DNA of 64,000 bases from Planctomycetota bacterium (GCA_029553505.1 JAKPKY010000113.1:1-64000); one strand, 5' to 3'. Counted from the stretch's first letter, positions 16,958 to 26,123 are shown. The notes: a model not told the origin generated them from the sequence alone. Made by a program: numbers and translations.

Positions 16958-17047
16958 GGTCTCGTTTCCCGGCCCCGCGCGGGGCGTTTTGCGACTTCGA
17001 TCATACAACGATTGCACGCCCGTGGAAAGCCCGCTACGCTGGAGGAC

Positions 17048-17803
17048 ATGGCTTCGTCGCAAACGCAACCGGCCGTCGTGCTCCTGTCCGGCGGGCTGGA
17101 TTCCGCCACCACGCTGGCGTTCGCCCGCTCGCGCGGGTTCGTCTGCCATGCGCTGAGCTTCGACTACGGGCAACGGCACAAGTTCGAGCTGGCGGCAGCC
17201 AGGCGGGTGGCCACGGCGCTGGGCGCGATCGAGCATCGCATCGTGCGGATCGACCTGTCGGCCGGGGGTGGCTTCGGCCACAGCGCCCTGACCGACGAAA
17301 TCTCCGTTCCGAAAGACCGTCCTCTGGAAGACCAGCCTTCCCAAGAGGGAAATCCGAAATCCGAAATCCGAAATCCGAAAATAAAAATCCCCGTCACGTA
17401 CGTTCCGGCGCGGAACACGATTTTCCTGTCGATCGCGCTGGGATACGCCGAGGTGCTCGGCGCGTTCGACATCTTCCTGGGCGTCAACGCGGTGGATTAC
17501 AGCGGGTATCCCGACTGCCGCCCGGAGTTCGTGGAGGCGTTCGAGCGCCTGGCGAACCTGGCGACGGCGGCCGCTGTCGAGGGGAAGGGACGGTTCGCCG
17601 TCCACGCGCCGCTGATCGGCATGACCAAGGGGCAGATCATCCGCGCGGGGCTGGAGATGGGGGTGGACTACTCGCTGACGCACAGCTGCTACGATCCGTC
17701 GTCCGACGGGCGGGCCTGCGGACACTGCGACGCCTGTCGCCTGCGCCGCGCGGGATTCGCCGAGGCGGGCGCCGCCGACCCCACCCGCTACGTCGAAGCG
17801 TGA
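17048..17803 (+). CDS. queC: 7-cyano-7-deazaguanine synthase QueC with repeat-derived insertion
   Basis: QueC makes preQ0 from 7-carboxy-7-deazaguanine, ammonia and ATP. The 251-residue protein has the PP-loop [15 protein letters not shown] at 12-26, [10 protein letters not shown] at 38-47, [12 protein letters not shown] at 119-130, [12 protein letters not shown] and the C-terminal zinc motif [13 protein letters not shown] at 224-236. Between the strands ending ISVPKD and beginning PVTYVP, residues 91-114 form an expanded loop that includes [10 protein letters not shown], encoded by four AATCCGA heptamers. E. coli QueC has a shorter loop at this place, so the insertion is probably tolerated. 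The ATG at 17048 has a GGAGG five bases upstream. Confidence 0.92.
   Translation: MASSQTQPAVVLLSGGLDSATTLAFARSRGFVCHALSFDYGQRHKFELAAARRVATALGAIEHRIVRIDLSAGGGFGHSALTDEISVPKDRPLEDQPSQEGNPKSEIRNPKIKIPVTYVPARNTIFLSIALGYAEVLGAFDIFLGVNAVDYSGYPDCRPEFVEAFERLANLATAAAVEGKGRFAVHAPLIGMTKGQIIRAGLEMGVDYSLTHSCYDPSSDGRACGHCDACRLRRAGFAEAGAADPTRYVEA
17351..17380. repeat. AATCCGA heptamer array inside queC
   Basis: Four consecutive copies of the heptamer AATCCGA plus two bases lie in frame within queC. Because three heptamers equal seven codons, the array reads as a periodic heptapeptide NPKSEIR. Related words occur in the palindrome at 24805-24938. Confidence 0.88.
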
Positions 17804-17912
17804 GGAAAAGACCCGACGGAACGGGATTCCCTTCGCCCTTCGGCCTTTCCCCTGTCAGCACTCAATAACCGTTCCCACTCACCACTCTGCACTATCCACT
17901 CTGCCCTCTTCT
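17804..17912. repeat. queC-yidC spacer with repeat words
   Basis: The convergent spacer holds the second copy (17830-17848) of the 19-base repeat described at 15040 and then a run of related words (CACTCACCACTCTGCAC, CCACTCTGCC). No gene or clear intrinsic terminator is seen. Confidence 0.5.
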
Positions 17913-20069
17913 TCAGCTTTTCATGAACCGGAACGGTCCCTTGGGTTTCTTGGGGCGGTTGTCGCGCGGGGCGCGTCCGGGCAGGGCGATGGTGGTTTCG
18001 CGGCTGGCGGCTTCGGCCTCGCGGGCCTCGATGTGCCGGCGGATGACGTACTGCTCCAGCACGCCGCCGAACGTCGAGGTCATGATGTAGAGGTTCAGCC
18101 CCGACGGCATGTCGTAGAAGATCACCAGCATCATGATGGGCATCATGATGCGCATCATCTTCTGCTGGCGGGCCTGGTCTTCGGTGGCGGCCGGCGCCTG
18201 CCCCGCCATCTGCGGGTTGAGCTTGCTCTGGAGGTACATCGAGATCGCCACGAGGATCGGCAACAGGTGCAGGCTGCTTCCGATCAGCGGCAGCGGGCGG
18301 CCCCAGGAGAACACCTGGTCCGGCGCCGCCAGGTCCGTCAGCCAGAACGGAAGGAACGCCGCGTGGCGCAGCCCCACCGACGCCCGCAGCGCCGTCCACA
18401 GCGCGATCCAGATCGGCATCTGGAGGAACATCGGAAGGCACCCCAGCAGCGGCGTGGCGCCCTGCTCCTTGTAGAACTTCATCATCTCGCGGTTGAGGGT
18501 GTCCTTGTCGTCGGCGTACTTCTCCTTGAGTTTCTGCATCGCCGGCTGGAGCTTCTGCATCTTGCTCATCGACACCTGCCCGCGCTTGGTGAGCGGGTGC
18601 AGCACCACGCGGACCAGCAGCACGAGGATGATGATCGCCACGCCGTAATTGCCCAGGGCGACCTTGGCGAAGACCTGGAGCAGCCACATCAGGCCCAGCA
18701 CCAGCCAGTCGGCGGCGCAGAAGCACGAGCCGACGTTGATGGTGCTGACGTAGTTGAGCCTGCGGTAGTCCTCGCGGAAATAGGGGAAGGCGTCGTTGAC
18801 GAAGACGTCGCGGTCCTTGGGCCCGGCGAAGACGTCGAAGTCGATCCGCGCGCTCTGCCCGGCCTTTAGCGCCATCGCGGGCATCGTCGCCATCGGAAGG
18901 AAGATCGACGACGTGGGCGACTCGCGCGCCGCCGCCGCCTGGAACCACACCGCCGGCGCGGGCGTTTCGCCCTCGGCCGGGGGCGCCAGGTGCATCATCG
19001 CGCCGAAGAACTGGTTCGTCTCGCCCAGCCAGACCACCGGCTCGGCGTCGTCGCTGCCGCCGAGTTTGCGGGGCTCGCCGAGCTTCCACTTGTCCAGTTC
19101 GGCGCGGGCCTTGAGCATCACCTGCACCGACTTGTCCGACGACCGGACGTACCCGTAGGCGAGGTGGCGCATGTCTTCCTTGATGTTCTCGCGCGGCACG
19201 CCCGCGGCGCCGTACTGCACCAGTTCGACGGAGACCGGCGCGGACGAATGGTTCTCCACCTCGAGGGACAGGCGCACCGTGTAGTCGTTTCGCCGGACGG
19301 TGTAGGTCTTGCGAACGGTCAAAAAGCGGAACGGCGCGGCCGCCACCAGCGAGGCCCCGGCCGGCACGTCGCGATAGAGCGACCAGTACAGCGTCACCGA
19401 CTGCTCGTTTTCCGCGGCCTTGCGCTCGCCCAGGCACCAGTCCTTCCGCGACAGGTCGCCCTCCCAGAGCGTCTTTCCGGAAGAATCCCGGACGACGAGG
19501 CGCTGGCTGGCCATCGGAAGGTAGTCCCGCCCCTCGTGGCGGACGGGATTCAGCAGGCTGTAGTTCCCGAGGTACTTATCCGGCTGCTCGCGCCGGGCCC
19601 GCGCGTATTCCTCGGTTTTGTGGGCGAGGCGCTTGTCATCGACCGTTTCGAAGAAGTTCGCCAGCTTGAGGGTGTCCACGGCCGCGCCGCGGGTGGAAAC
19701 GTCCAACTGGAAGAGGAAGTCCTTTTTCCCCTCGCTCGCCAGTTCCAACCCGCCGATCGCGTACCACTCGGTACGGCGCTGGACTTCCTCCAGCCAGGGA
19801 GCGACCCCGGACGCGGCTTCCGCCGGGGCGGACGCGGGCGACGGCGCCGGTTCTTCCGCGGACGTCACGGAGGGAGAAGCGGCGGCGGGTGCGGCCGGGG
19901 CAGAGGCGGGCGCCGTGGCCGGCTGCGTCTCGACCGGCGCGGATGCCGGCGCGGACGCCGGCTGGGTCTCCGCCACCCCCTGCGCGCGATCCTTCTGCGC
20001 CTGCCACCACACCACCAGCAGCACGGCTGCGAATGCCAGCACCACCACGGACAGTCTGCGAACGTTCAC
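17913..20069 (-). CDS. yidC: Membrane protein insertase YidC
   Basis: YidC inserts and folds inner-membrane proteins, alone or with SecYEG. The 718-residue protein has an N-terminal membrane helix (residues 6-22), an Ala/Pro/Ser/Thr-rich linker to about 95, a large periplasmic beta-sandwich domain (about 100-430) and the conserved C-terminal five-helix insertase core. The core shows LGNYGVAIIILVLLVRVVLHPL near residue 475 (given here in part), including the conserved Arg, and the CLPMFLQMPIWIALWTAL segment. It is longer than E. coli YidC (548 residues), mainly in the linker and periplasmic part. The GTG start at 20067-20069 has AGGAG six bases upstream. It follows a metallophosphoesterase gene by ten bases rather than the usual rnpA. 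Confidence 0.95.
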   Translation of the reverse strand: MNVRRLSVVVLAFAAVLLVVWWQAQKDRAQGVAETQPASAPASAPVETQPATAPASAPAAPAAASPSVTSAEEPAPSPASAPAEAASGVAPWLEEVQRRTEWYAIGGLELASEGKKDFLFQLDVSTRGAAVDTLKLANFFETVDDKRLAHKTEEYARARREQPDKYLGNYSLLNPVRHEGRDYLPMASQRLVVRDSSGKTLWEGDLSRKDWCLGERKAAENEQSVTLYWSLYRDVPAGASLVAAAPFRFLTVRKTYTVRRNDYTVRLSLEVENHSSAPVSVELVQYGAAGVPRENIKEDMRHLAYGYVRSSDKSVQVMLKARAELDKWKLGEPRKLGGSDDAEPVVWLGETNQFFGAMMHLAPPAEGETPAPAVWFQAAAARESPTSSIFLPMATMPAMALKAGQSARIDFDVFAGPKDRDVFVNDAFPYFREDYRRLNYVSTINVGSCFCAADWLVLGLMWLLQVFAKVALGNYGVAIIILVLLVRVVLHPLTKRGQVSMSKMQKLQPAMQKLKEKYADDKDTLNREMMKFYKEQGATPLLGCLPMFLQMPIWIALWTALRASVGLRHAAFLPFWLTDLAAPDQVFSWGRPLPLIGSSLHLLPILVAISMYLQSKLNPQMAGQAPAATEDQARQQKMMRIMMPIMMLVIFYDMPSGLNLYIMTSTFGGVLEQYVIRRHIEAREAEAASRETTIALPGRAPRDNRPKKPKGPFRFMKS

Positions 20070-20079
20070 TCGCGGCTCC

Positions 20080-20853
20080 TCATCGACCTTCCAGCAGGCG
20101 CGTCCCGAGGTAGTCGTCCAACTCGGGCGTCGCCTTGACCTTTTCGACCACCGGTTCGATGGGGTACGCCACCCGCACGAACCGAACCAGTCCGGGCTCG
20201 ACCAGCACGTAGCTGGCGCGCGGGTCGTGGTCCCGCGGCTGGCCCACCGACCCGACGTTGATCAGCGCCTTGCGCCCCGGGTCCACCTCGTAGACGCCGT
20301 CCAGCTCGTCGGGGCTGTAGAAATCCGGCGTCTCCAGGAACACGCCCGGCACGTGCGTGTGCCCGACGAAGCACAGGTGGCTGAACCGGTCGAACAGTCC
20401 CTGCACCTTTCCGGGGGCGTTGTAGATGTCGTCAGGGAAGATGTATTCGTTGACGGGCCGGCGCGGGCTTCCGTGCACGAACGCCAGCGTGCCGAGGTTC
20501 AGGTGTTCGGCGTCGAGGGTGTGCTTGACCTGGAGGCTTCCGAAGAACTCCCATCGGGCCTTCCGGCGATCGGCGTCGGGTTCGCTTTCGAGCCGCTGGC
20601 GGGTCCAGTAGCAGGCGGCTTCCGCCCCGACGTTGAACTTCACCGGTTCGTACAGCACCGCGTAGTCGTGGTTGCCCATCAGCGTGACGGCCACCCGCGA
20701 AATCACCAGGTCCAGGCACTCGCCGGGCTCCGGGCCGTAGCCCACCACGTCGCCCAGGCAGACGATCTGCTCGACGTTGCGCGCGGCGATGTCGTCCATG
20801 ACGGCCGTCAGGGCCTCGACGTTCGCGTGGATGTCGCTGATGATCGCTATCAT
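20080..20853 (-). CDS. Calcineurin-like metallophosphoesterase
   Basis: The 257-residue cytoplasmic protein is a metallophosphoesterase with the full ordered set of metal ligands: ISDIHANVEAL near residue 5, CLGDVVGYGPEP near residue 33, LMGNHDYAV near residue 59, and FVHGSPRRPVNEY and CFVGHTHVPGVF in the C-terminal half. It is of the YfcE-like bacterial type often annotated as a phosphodiesterase; the substrate is unknown. Starting at the ATG at 20851-20853 puts the first metal motif at the N-terminus as usual. Probable operon with yidC. Confidence 0.88.
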   Translation of the reverse strand: MIAIISDIHANVEALTAVMDDIAARNVEQIVCLGDVVGYGPEPGECLDLVISRVAVTLMGNHDYAVLYEPVKFNVGAEAACYWTRQRLESEPDADRRKARWEFFGSLQVKHTLDAEHLNLGTLAFVHGSPRRPVNEYIFPDDIYNAPGKVQGLFDRFSHLCFVGHTHVPGVFLETPDFYSPDELDGVYEVDPGRKALINVGSVGQPRDHDPRASYVLVEPGLVRFVRVAYPIEPVVEKVKATPELDDYLGTRLLEGR

Positions 20854-21047
20854 GTCCGGTTCGTCTTCCCGCGTCGGCGGATCGTCCGGACGGGGCGCAC
20901 GGATCGAGCGCATCCGTCCCGGGCGACTCCCGTCGCCGATCCGAAGCGGCTATGCTATCGGCCCCGCCCGCCGCCTGTCAAACCCGATTGCGCGAAGGCC
21001 CTTGGCGTGCGGGCTCGCCGGCCCTACAATACCGCCCCGAGACGGAC

Positions 21048-21749
21048 ATGAAACCGCCGGTATCCATCGCGATTGAAACCTCCTGCCGCGTCGGCGGGGT
21101 GGCGCTGGGGCGCGGGGACGAGTTGCTCGCCGTCGTCCCGTTCGACGCTTCCGCCCGCCACGCCGTGCAACTGGTCGCGCGCCTCGACGTGATGCTGCGC
21201 GACGCGGACCTGCGCGCGGAGGATCTCGACGAAGTCTACGTCTCGGCCGGGCCGGGAAGCTTCACCGGCCTGCGCGTCGGCGTGACCGTCGCCCGCACGC
21301 TCGCCCAGGCGTCGCCCCGCCTGCGGTGCGTGGCGGTTCCGACGGCGCAGGCCGTCGCCGAAAACGCCCGCGATTTTCCCTGGCAGCATCTGGGCGTCGT
21401 GTTCGACTCCAAGGACGACCTGATCTACGCCGTGCAGTTCGCCCGCCGCGACGGGCGGATCGTGCCCGCGGCCGAGCCCGCCGTCTGCACCGTCGCCGAA
21501 TTCCTCGCCGCCGCCCCGCGACCCCTGACGCTCACGGGCGAAGGCCTGGGCTACCACGACCTCCGCGCCGAGGGCGTGACGCTGCTGGACGAGTCGCTCC
21601 GCCTGCCCACGCCTGAGGGCGTGTGGCGCGTCGGACGCCGGCTGGCCGACGAAGGGCAGTTCACCGAGTACCATCACCTCCTGCCCCTCTACACGCGCCA
21701 CCCCGAGGCCGTGCGCCTCTGGGAGCAGCGACACGGGCCGGACGCCTGA
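21048..21749 (+). CDS. tsaB: tRNA t6A threonylcarbamoyl transfer protein TsaB
   Basis: TsaB is the inactive paralogue that binds TsaD and TsaE and is needed to form N6-threonylcarbamoyladenosine on ANN-decoding tRNAs. The 233-residue product has the ASKHA-fold start IAIETSCRVGGVAL, the HAVQLVARLDVML helix and the diagnostic motif GPGSFTGLRVGV near residue 68. The TsaD metal-binding HxxxH is absent, as expected for TsaB. It runs divergently from the metallophosphoesterase gene and no tsaE or rimI follows. Confidence 0.92.
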   Translation: MKPPVSIAIETSCRVGGVALGRGDELLAVVPFDASARHAVQLVARLDVMLRDADLRAEDLDEVYVSAGPGSFTGLRVGVTVARTLAQASPRLRCVAVPTAQAVAENARDFPWQHLGVVFDSKDDLIYAVQFARRDGRIVPAAEPAVCTVAEFLAAAPRPLTLTGEGLGYHDLRAEGVTLLDESLRLPTPEGVWRVGRRLADEGQFTEYHHLLPLYTRHPEAVRLWEQRHGPDA

Positions 21750-21839
21750 GAGCCTGTCCCAGCACGAAGGGCAACGCTGGACAACCCCGCCCCCCGCCGG
21801 ATACCATGAATCGGGCGATACAACGGAAAGGGACTCCCC

Positions 21840-22295
21840 ATGCAGGTTCAGACCCAGTTCTCGATTTACCTGATCAACAAACCGGGCGTTCTGGCGGCCG
21901 TCACCGCCGCGCTGGCCAAGGCGCACGTCAACATCATGGCCCTGGCGCTGATGGACAGCGGCGAGCACGGAACGCTGCGGATTGTCTGCGACGACCCCGA
22001 GAAGACCCGCAAGGTCCTCGGAAAGACGCACGACCGCTGGACGGAGACCGAGGTGCTCACGATGGAGATGGACAACGAGCCGGGCGCGTTCTCCGCGGTG
22101 GCGCAGGAGCTGGCCGACAACCACGTGAACATCACGTACGCCTACATCACCGGCGGGGCGCGCGGCGGAAAGAGCACGACGGTCTTCAAGATCGCCGACG
22201 TCAAGAAGGCCCAGAAGGTCCTCCAGGGGATGGAGAAGCGCCGACAGAAATCCGAGGGGAACGTCCGCGCCGCGCCCGACCGCCGACCGGGATGA
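21840..22295 (+). CDS. Tandem ACT-domain protein
   Basis: The 151-residue protein consists of two ACT-like domains. The first (residues 5-70) contains INKPGVLAAVTAALAKAHVNI, cited in part, and the second (72-135) contains DNEPGAFSAVAQELADNHVNI, also in part, each with the Pro-Gly turn and following helix that bind small ligands such as amino acids. No enzyme domain is present, so a regulatory or ligand-sensing role is likely. The tail (residues 137-151) is basic. The partner cannot be deduced from the neighbourhood; it sits 90 bases after tsaB. Confidence 0.85.
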   Translation: MQVQTQFSIYLINKPGVLAAVTAALAKAHVNIMALALMDSGEHGTLRIVCDDPEKTRKVLGKTHDRWTETEVLTMEMDNEPGAFSAVAQELADNHVNITYAYITGGARGGKSTTVFKIADVKKAQKVLQGMEKRRQKSEGNVRAAPDRRPG

Positions 22296-22298
22296 GAC

Positions 22299-23108
22299 TC
22301 AGCGGCAGGGCTTGGCCGTCAGCAGGAACTTCCCGGGCGGCGCCGCCGTCACGGCGTACCCGATGGCGTCCTGGAGGCGGCGCTGGGCCGATCCGCTCGT
22401 GTGCGGAAGCAGCGCCGTCGTCAACGTCGCGCCCGTCGCGCCGTATCGCCGCTCGTACTCGGCCACCAGCGCCGGCGCGAACCGCGCCAGCACCGGCGGA
22501 ACCCGCACCTGCCGGCTCTGCACGTCGATGACGAACCGCTCCTCGTCGTCCAGGAACTCCTCGACTCGCTGGCGGATCGCCCGGCGGATTCCCTCCGGCT
22601 GGAACGGCTCGCGGGGCATGCGGGCGCGGGTCGCGCGGAGCCCCGGCGACGCGACGAGCGTTTGCCAGCCGTCGGCGGCCAGCAGGTCGTCGATCTTCGC
22701 CAGGGTCATCGTGCGGCCGTCGATGACGAACTCGCGATGCTCCATCCGCTCGCGGTGGAGCGTCTTCGGACAGTCGCACGCCAGCGCGATCTTCAGCGCC
22801 CAGGCGGCGCGGGCGTTGTACCAGTAGGCCACCACGTGCTCGGGCGTCGGGAAAAGGGTGGGCGTGCTCCGCGGGCCGGTGACGACCCACCGCCGCAGCT
22901 GGGCGTCCAGTCGGTCGGCGTGGGCCCGAAGCTCGGCGATCTCCACGCGCCCGGACTCGCCGACGGCGGCGTCCAGCACGGCCCCCAGGTCGCGGACGTC
23001 CAGCGACGGGCGGACGCCCTCGGCGTCCAGGACGATCGGCGCCGGAGGGGCGCAGCCGGCGCACAGCGCCGCGAAAACAAGTACAGCCTTGAAACCGGAC
23101 GCTCTCAT
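22299..23108 (-). CDS. Exported DUF547-like protein
   Basis: The 269-residue product has a short hydrophobic signal ending in ALCAGCAPP, which may be a weak lipobox with Cys19 as the lipidated residue. The body resembles DUF547: the VAYWYNARAAWALK helix near residue 92 corresponds to the family's WxNxYNA motif, and HREFVIDGRTMTLAKIDDLL matches the segment that follows. DUF547 function is unknown, though a cysteine-protease-like fold has been suggested. It ends three bases from the ACT gene stop and is convergent with it. A helical-bundle lipoprotein outside DUF547 is the alternative. Confidence 0.65.
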   Translation of the reverse strand: MRASGFKAVLVFAALCAGCAPPAPIVLDAEGVRPSLDVRDLGAVLDAAVGESGRVEIAELRAHADRLDAQLRRWVVTGPRSTPTLFPTPEHVVAYWYNARAAWALKIALACDCPKTLHRERMEHREFVIDGRTMTLAKIDDLLAADGWQTLVASPGLRATRARMPREPFQPEGIRRAIRQRVEEFLDDEERFVIDVQSRQVRVPPVLARFAPALVAEYERRYGATGATLTTALLPHTSGSAQRRLQDAIGYAVTAAPPGKFLLTAKPCR

Positions 23109-23167
23109 GGGAATGATTGTAGGCTCCGCCCGCCGCGGGGCAAGACTTCAAGAGGAATCGCCGTCGC

Positions 23168-24790
23168 ATGGGATCGCCGAAACGCAAATGGGTCCGTCGG
23201 ATCGTCAAGACATTCGCGGCGCTGGCGCTGCTGGTCACGATCGTCGCGCTGCTGGCCAAGCCGTGGATCATCCCGGCCGTCCTCCGCTGGCAGGCGAGCA
23301 GCGCGCTGGCGGATTACTGGGACGGCCGGCTGGAAATCGGCGAGGTCGACTTCCGCTGGTCCGAACCCATCGAGCTGCGCAATATCCGCCTGTCCGACGC
23401 GCGCGGGCGGATGTGGGCCAGCGTCGGCTCGGTCCGCGTGACGCTGCGGAACTGGCCGAGCACGCGCCCCGTCCTGACGGACGTCGAGGTTTCCTCGGTG
23501 AACCTGACGGCGTACTTCGACGCGGGGCGGCTGGCCGCCCCCCTGCTCACCCCCCCGCCGCGCGAGCCGATCGACTGGAAGAAGTACGTGGACCTGCAAA
23601 CGCTGACGGTGCGGGACATTTCGTTCTCTGCCGTGGACGACAGCGGCGCGTCGTACCGCTGGGACGGCGTGCAGTTCGCCAGCCGGCGCGAGGGCGCCGT
23701 CCACCGCGCGACGCTGCGGCGCTCCGTCGGGCAGGACGAGAACCTGGCGATGACGGTCCTGGTCGGCAATGACGACCTGCGGGCGCAGGGCGAACTGGAC
23801 ATCGAGCACCGCCTCAGCGCCGCGCAGACCTCGACGATGCTCGCGGCGTTCGACGTGCCCGGCGTGCGGGAGATACGCGGCCGGCTGGTCGCGCGCCTGA
23901 AGTTCGACGGCCCGCTGGACGACCCGGCCCGCATCCGCCCCAAGGGGACGATCCACCTGGCCGACGTGGGCGTGTTCGGCCCGCACGGGCAGATCGCCCG
24001 CGACGGGCGCGCCGCCTGCCTCGTGCAGGGGCGATCCGCCGAGCTGCTGCAACTGGCGGCGACCGTCTGCGACGGCACGCTGGACGCCTCGGCCGCGTTC
24101 GACTTCGACGAGTCCTTCTCCTGCCGCGGACAGGTCCAGGGCGAGGGAATCGACCTGCTCCTGCTGACGCGCGCGCTGGCCGGCGAGGCGTCCGCCAGCA
24201 AGGGAAAACTCACCTTCCGATACGCCTTCAAGCACGACGGCGCGGCGCCGGACGGCGTCCTGGGGCGCGGGTCCGTCTTCGTCGACGACGTCGAGGTGGT
24301 CCGGATCCCCGTCATCACCGAGCTGTTCCGCTCGCAGAAATTCGACCTGCTCCGCTCGGACATCAACGTCGAGTTCGTCCACGAGGATTCCGCCGTCATG
24401 CTGGGCAGCCCCGCCCAGCTGGCCAACCGCCTCTCGGCGTTCCAGGCCGAACCCGGCGGAACGTTCGACTTCCGCCAGAAAACCGTGGACATGCACGTCT
24501 ACGTCGTGCCGCTCAAGCAGATCCAGCCGCTGATGCACCTGCCGATCATCGGGCTGTTCACCAACGTGGCCCAGAGGCTCACGCGCCTGCACGTGCGCGG
24601 GCACTGGTCCGACCCGTCCGACAAGCTGGTGACCAAGGAGCCGCTGGGCGACATCCAGCAGGCGACGGTGGACTTCTTCACCGGCGCGGCCCGGACCGGC
24701 GGCGACCTGGGCACGGGCGTGCTGCGCGGCGTGGGCGACCTGCTCAAGCTGCTCAACGGAAGCCGAAAGCAACCCGCGCCCGCGCAGTGA
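23168..24790 (+). CDS. AsmA-like membrane-anchored protein
   Basis: A 540-residue protein with an N-terminal membrane helix (about residues 15-35) and a long beta-strand-rich periplasmic part. The segment SALADYWDGRLEIGEVDFRW, then IELRNIRLSDARG, is typical of the AsmA/TamB/DUF748 superfamily of bridge-like envelope proteins, some of which are linked to phospholipid transport or outer-membrane assembly. The C-terminal ~70 residues resemble the AsmA_2 end, with VVPLKQIQPLMHLPIIGLF. It stands alone; its 3' end is followed by a long palindromic repeat. The specific function is not known. Confidence 0.72.
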   Translation: MGSPKRKWVRRIVKTFAALALLVTIVALLAKPWIIPAVLRWQASSALADYWDGRLEIGEVDFRWSEPIELRNIRLSDARGRMWASVGSVRVTLRNWPSTRPVLTDVEVSSVNLTAYFDAGRLAAPLLTPPPREPIDWKKYVDLQTLTVRDISFSAVDDSGASYRWDGVQFASRREGAVHRATLRRSVGQDENLAMTVLVGNDDLRAQGELDIEHRLSAAQTSTMLAAFDVPGVREIRGRLVARLKFDGPLDDPARIRPKGTIHLADVGVFGPHGQIARDGRAACLVQGRSAELLQLAATVCDGTLDASAAFDFDESFSCRGQVQGEGIDLLLLTRALAGEASASKGKLTFRYAFKHDGAAPDGVLGRGSVFVDDVEVVRIPVITELFRSQKFDLLRSDINVEFVHEDSAVMLGSPAQLANRLSAFQAEPGGTFDFRQKTVDMHVYVVPLKQIQPLMHLPIIGLFTNVAQRLTRLHVRGHWSDPSDKLVTKEPLGDIQQATVDFFTGAARTGGDLGTGVLRGVGDLLKLLNGSRKQPAPAQ

Positions 24791-24804
24791 AAAGCCCCCG
24801 CGGG

Positions 24805-24994
24805 GAAATTCGAAGCACGAATCTCGAAATCCGAAACAAATCCAAAACAGCAAATCCGAAACAAAAAGCGGCGGTTTCGATTCCGCGTTTGTCGTTTGGA
24901 GGATTCGTGCTTGTTTCGGATTTCGTGCTTCGAATTTCGGATTTGGGGGGCGCATAGGCAGGCGCATAGGGTCAGGCAGGCGCATAGGGTCAGG
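24805..24994. repeat. Long imperfect palindrome plus 18-bp direct repeats
   Basis: A perfect 17-bp inverted repeat (GAAATTCGAAGCACGAA at 24805-24821 and its complement at 24922-24938) brackets about 100 bases that contain further A-rich words such as AATCCGAAAC on one side and their complements on the other. Immediately after it, two copies of an 18-base unit starting AGGCGCATAGGG run from 24960 to 24994, preceded by a partial copy. No gene is present in 24791-25023. Confidence 0.85.
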
Positions 24995-25023
24995 AACCTT
25001 TTCCCGCTTTCCCCCATCCGCCG

Positions 25024-25515
25024 TCACAAGGACAGGACGTAATGGATCTGCCGGGCGACCTCGCGGAAACCGACGGCGGGGTACAGGTGCTGGCCGACCT
25101 CGTTGCAGGCCAGCGTTTCGATCTTCGCCTGCCGCAGGCCCTGCCGACGGAAGTAGTCCAGGGCCGCCAGCAGGAGCTTCCGCCCCACTCCCTTGCCCTG
25201 GGCCCCGCGGGCGACGGCCAGGTTGGGTATCAGACCGCGCTTGGCCGCAACGTGGATGGCCGTGGTGATGTATCCCGCCGCCTCGCCGCCGATCTCGGCC
25301 AGGAAGCAGCCTGCGGGGTTGGCGGCGAACTCCTTGCGGACCGCGTCCGCCTTGATCTCCTGCCACGAGACGCCCGCCCGGCCCAGCATCTGCTCGATCA
25401 TCGCGTCCAGGGAAACCGGGCCGAAAACCTCCGCGGTAATCGCCACCGCCCGCTCCGCGTCGCCGGGGCGGCTGGCGCGGATCGCCACCTCACTACCGCC
25501 ATCCTGCCTGACCAT
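25024..25515 (-). CDS. GNAT family N-acetyltransferase
   Basis: The 163-residue protein has the GNAT fold. Beta-strand 4 reads GLIPNLAVARGAQGKG and leads into the acetyl-CoA pyrophosphate loop QGKGVGRKLLLAAL near residue 108. A late motif, ETLACNEVGQHLYPAVGF, carries the conserved Asn and Tyr. It acetylates an unidentified amine and is cytoplasmic. Nothing in the neighbourhood indicates the substrate. Confidence 0.87.
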   Translation of the reverse strand: MVRQDGGSEVAIRASRPGDAERAVAITAEVFGPVSLDAMIEQMLGRAGVSWQEIKADAVRKEFAANPAGCFLAEIGGEAAGYITTAIHVAAKRGLIPNLAVARGAQGKGVGRKLLLAALDYFRRQGLRQAKIETLACNEVGQHLYPAVGFREVARQIHYVLSL

Positions 25516-25673
25516 GCGCTGCTCCCTTCCCAGAGAAATCCTGATGCTCTATCGAAAAGATCGGAAAGCAGGGTGGCACGACTTGCTTGTAAGCCGTGTT
25601 CCGGGCGAATCCATCAACACGCCCGTACGGACTCGCCACCCACGCGTTCCACACAGACAGTTCCCGGCAGCGT

Positions 25674-26123
25674 TCAATCCGGCGCTGGTTTCTTCTCTTC
25701 CAGTTTCAGCCGGATCAACGCCGAGTATCTTTCGGCATGGGCGTTTGCCGCCGAGTAGCCTTCGACGCGCAGGACAGGACGGTCGGTTCCGTTGCCGCCG
25801 AAATGGATATCCATTTTCGAAAGAAACTGGAAATGAATATCGTGAACGCTACTTCCGTATTCGGGGCGGCGGCCTATGGCGGCGGGACCGGGCACGGCAT
25901 AATCCCCGGATGATTCCTCCAGGTATTTCTCCCGGTACAGTTCCTGCATGTCCTGCGGCATTCGCCCCTTGTCCTCCACAAAGAGCAGTAATAGTGCGCC
26001 GAATGCGGCCGCCTCCACTTCCACCTTCCTGTGAGTGCAGATATGACTCCAATATCTCCACGCAAATACAAGGAACGCGAACACGATGATACAGACCCCA
26101 ATCAATATCCTGCGTGCGGTCAT
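25674..26123 (-). CDS. Hypothetical single-helix membrane protein
   Basis: A 149-residue protein of unknown family. Residues 5-25 form a membrane helix, followed by a second, short hydrophobic run (AAAFGALLLLFVED) and a soluble region. The phrase EDKGRMPQDMQELYREKY recalls the substrate-like loop after the N-terminal helix of pseudopilins (D-G-x-P-xx-L-x-x-L), but no prepilin cleavage site is seen. The ATG at 26121-26123 was chosen because it directly precedes the helix and has a GGGGC-containing upstream stretch; an open frame continues further upstream without supporting features. Lower GC than the surrounding genes suggests transfer. Confidence 0.55.
   Translation of the reverse strand: MTARRILIGVCIIVFAFLVFAWRYWSHICTHRKVEVEAAAFGALLLLFVEDKGRMPQDMQELYREKYLEESSGDYAVPGPAAIGRRPEYGSSVHDIHFQFLSKMDIHFGGNGTDRPVLRVEGYSAANAHAERYSALIRLKLEEKKPAPD

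Noticed and set aside
16958-17047. Possible preQ1 riboswitch between queF and queC
   Set aside because: The spacer lacks the short stem plus A-rich tail pattern of preQ1 aptamers; it shows only a GC-rich hairpin (CCCCGCGCGGGG) next to the queF start.
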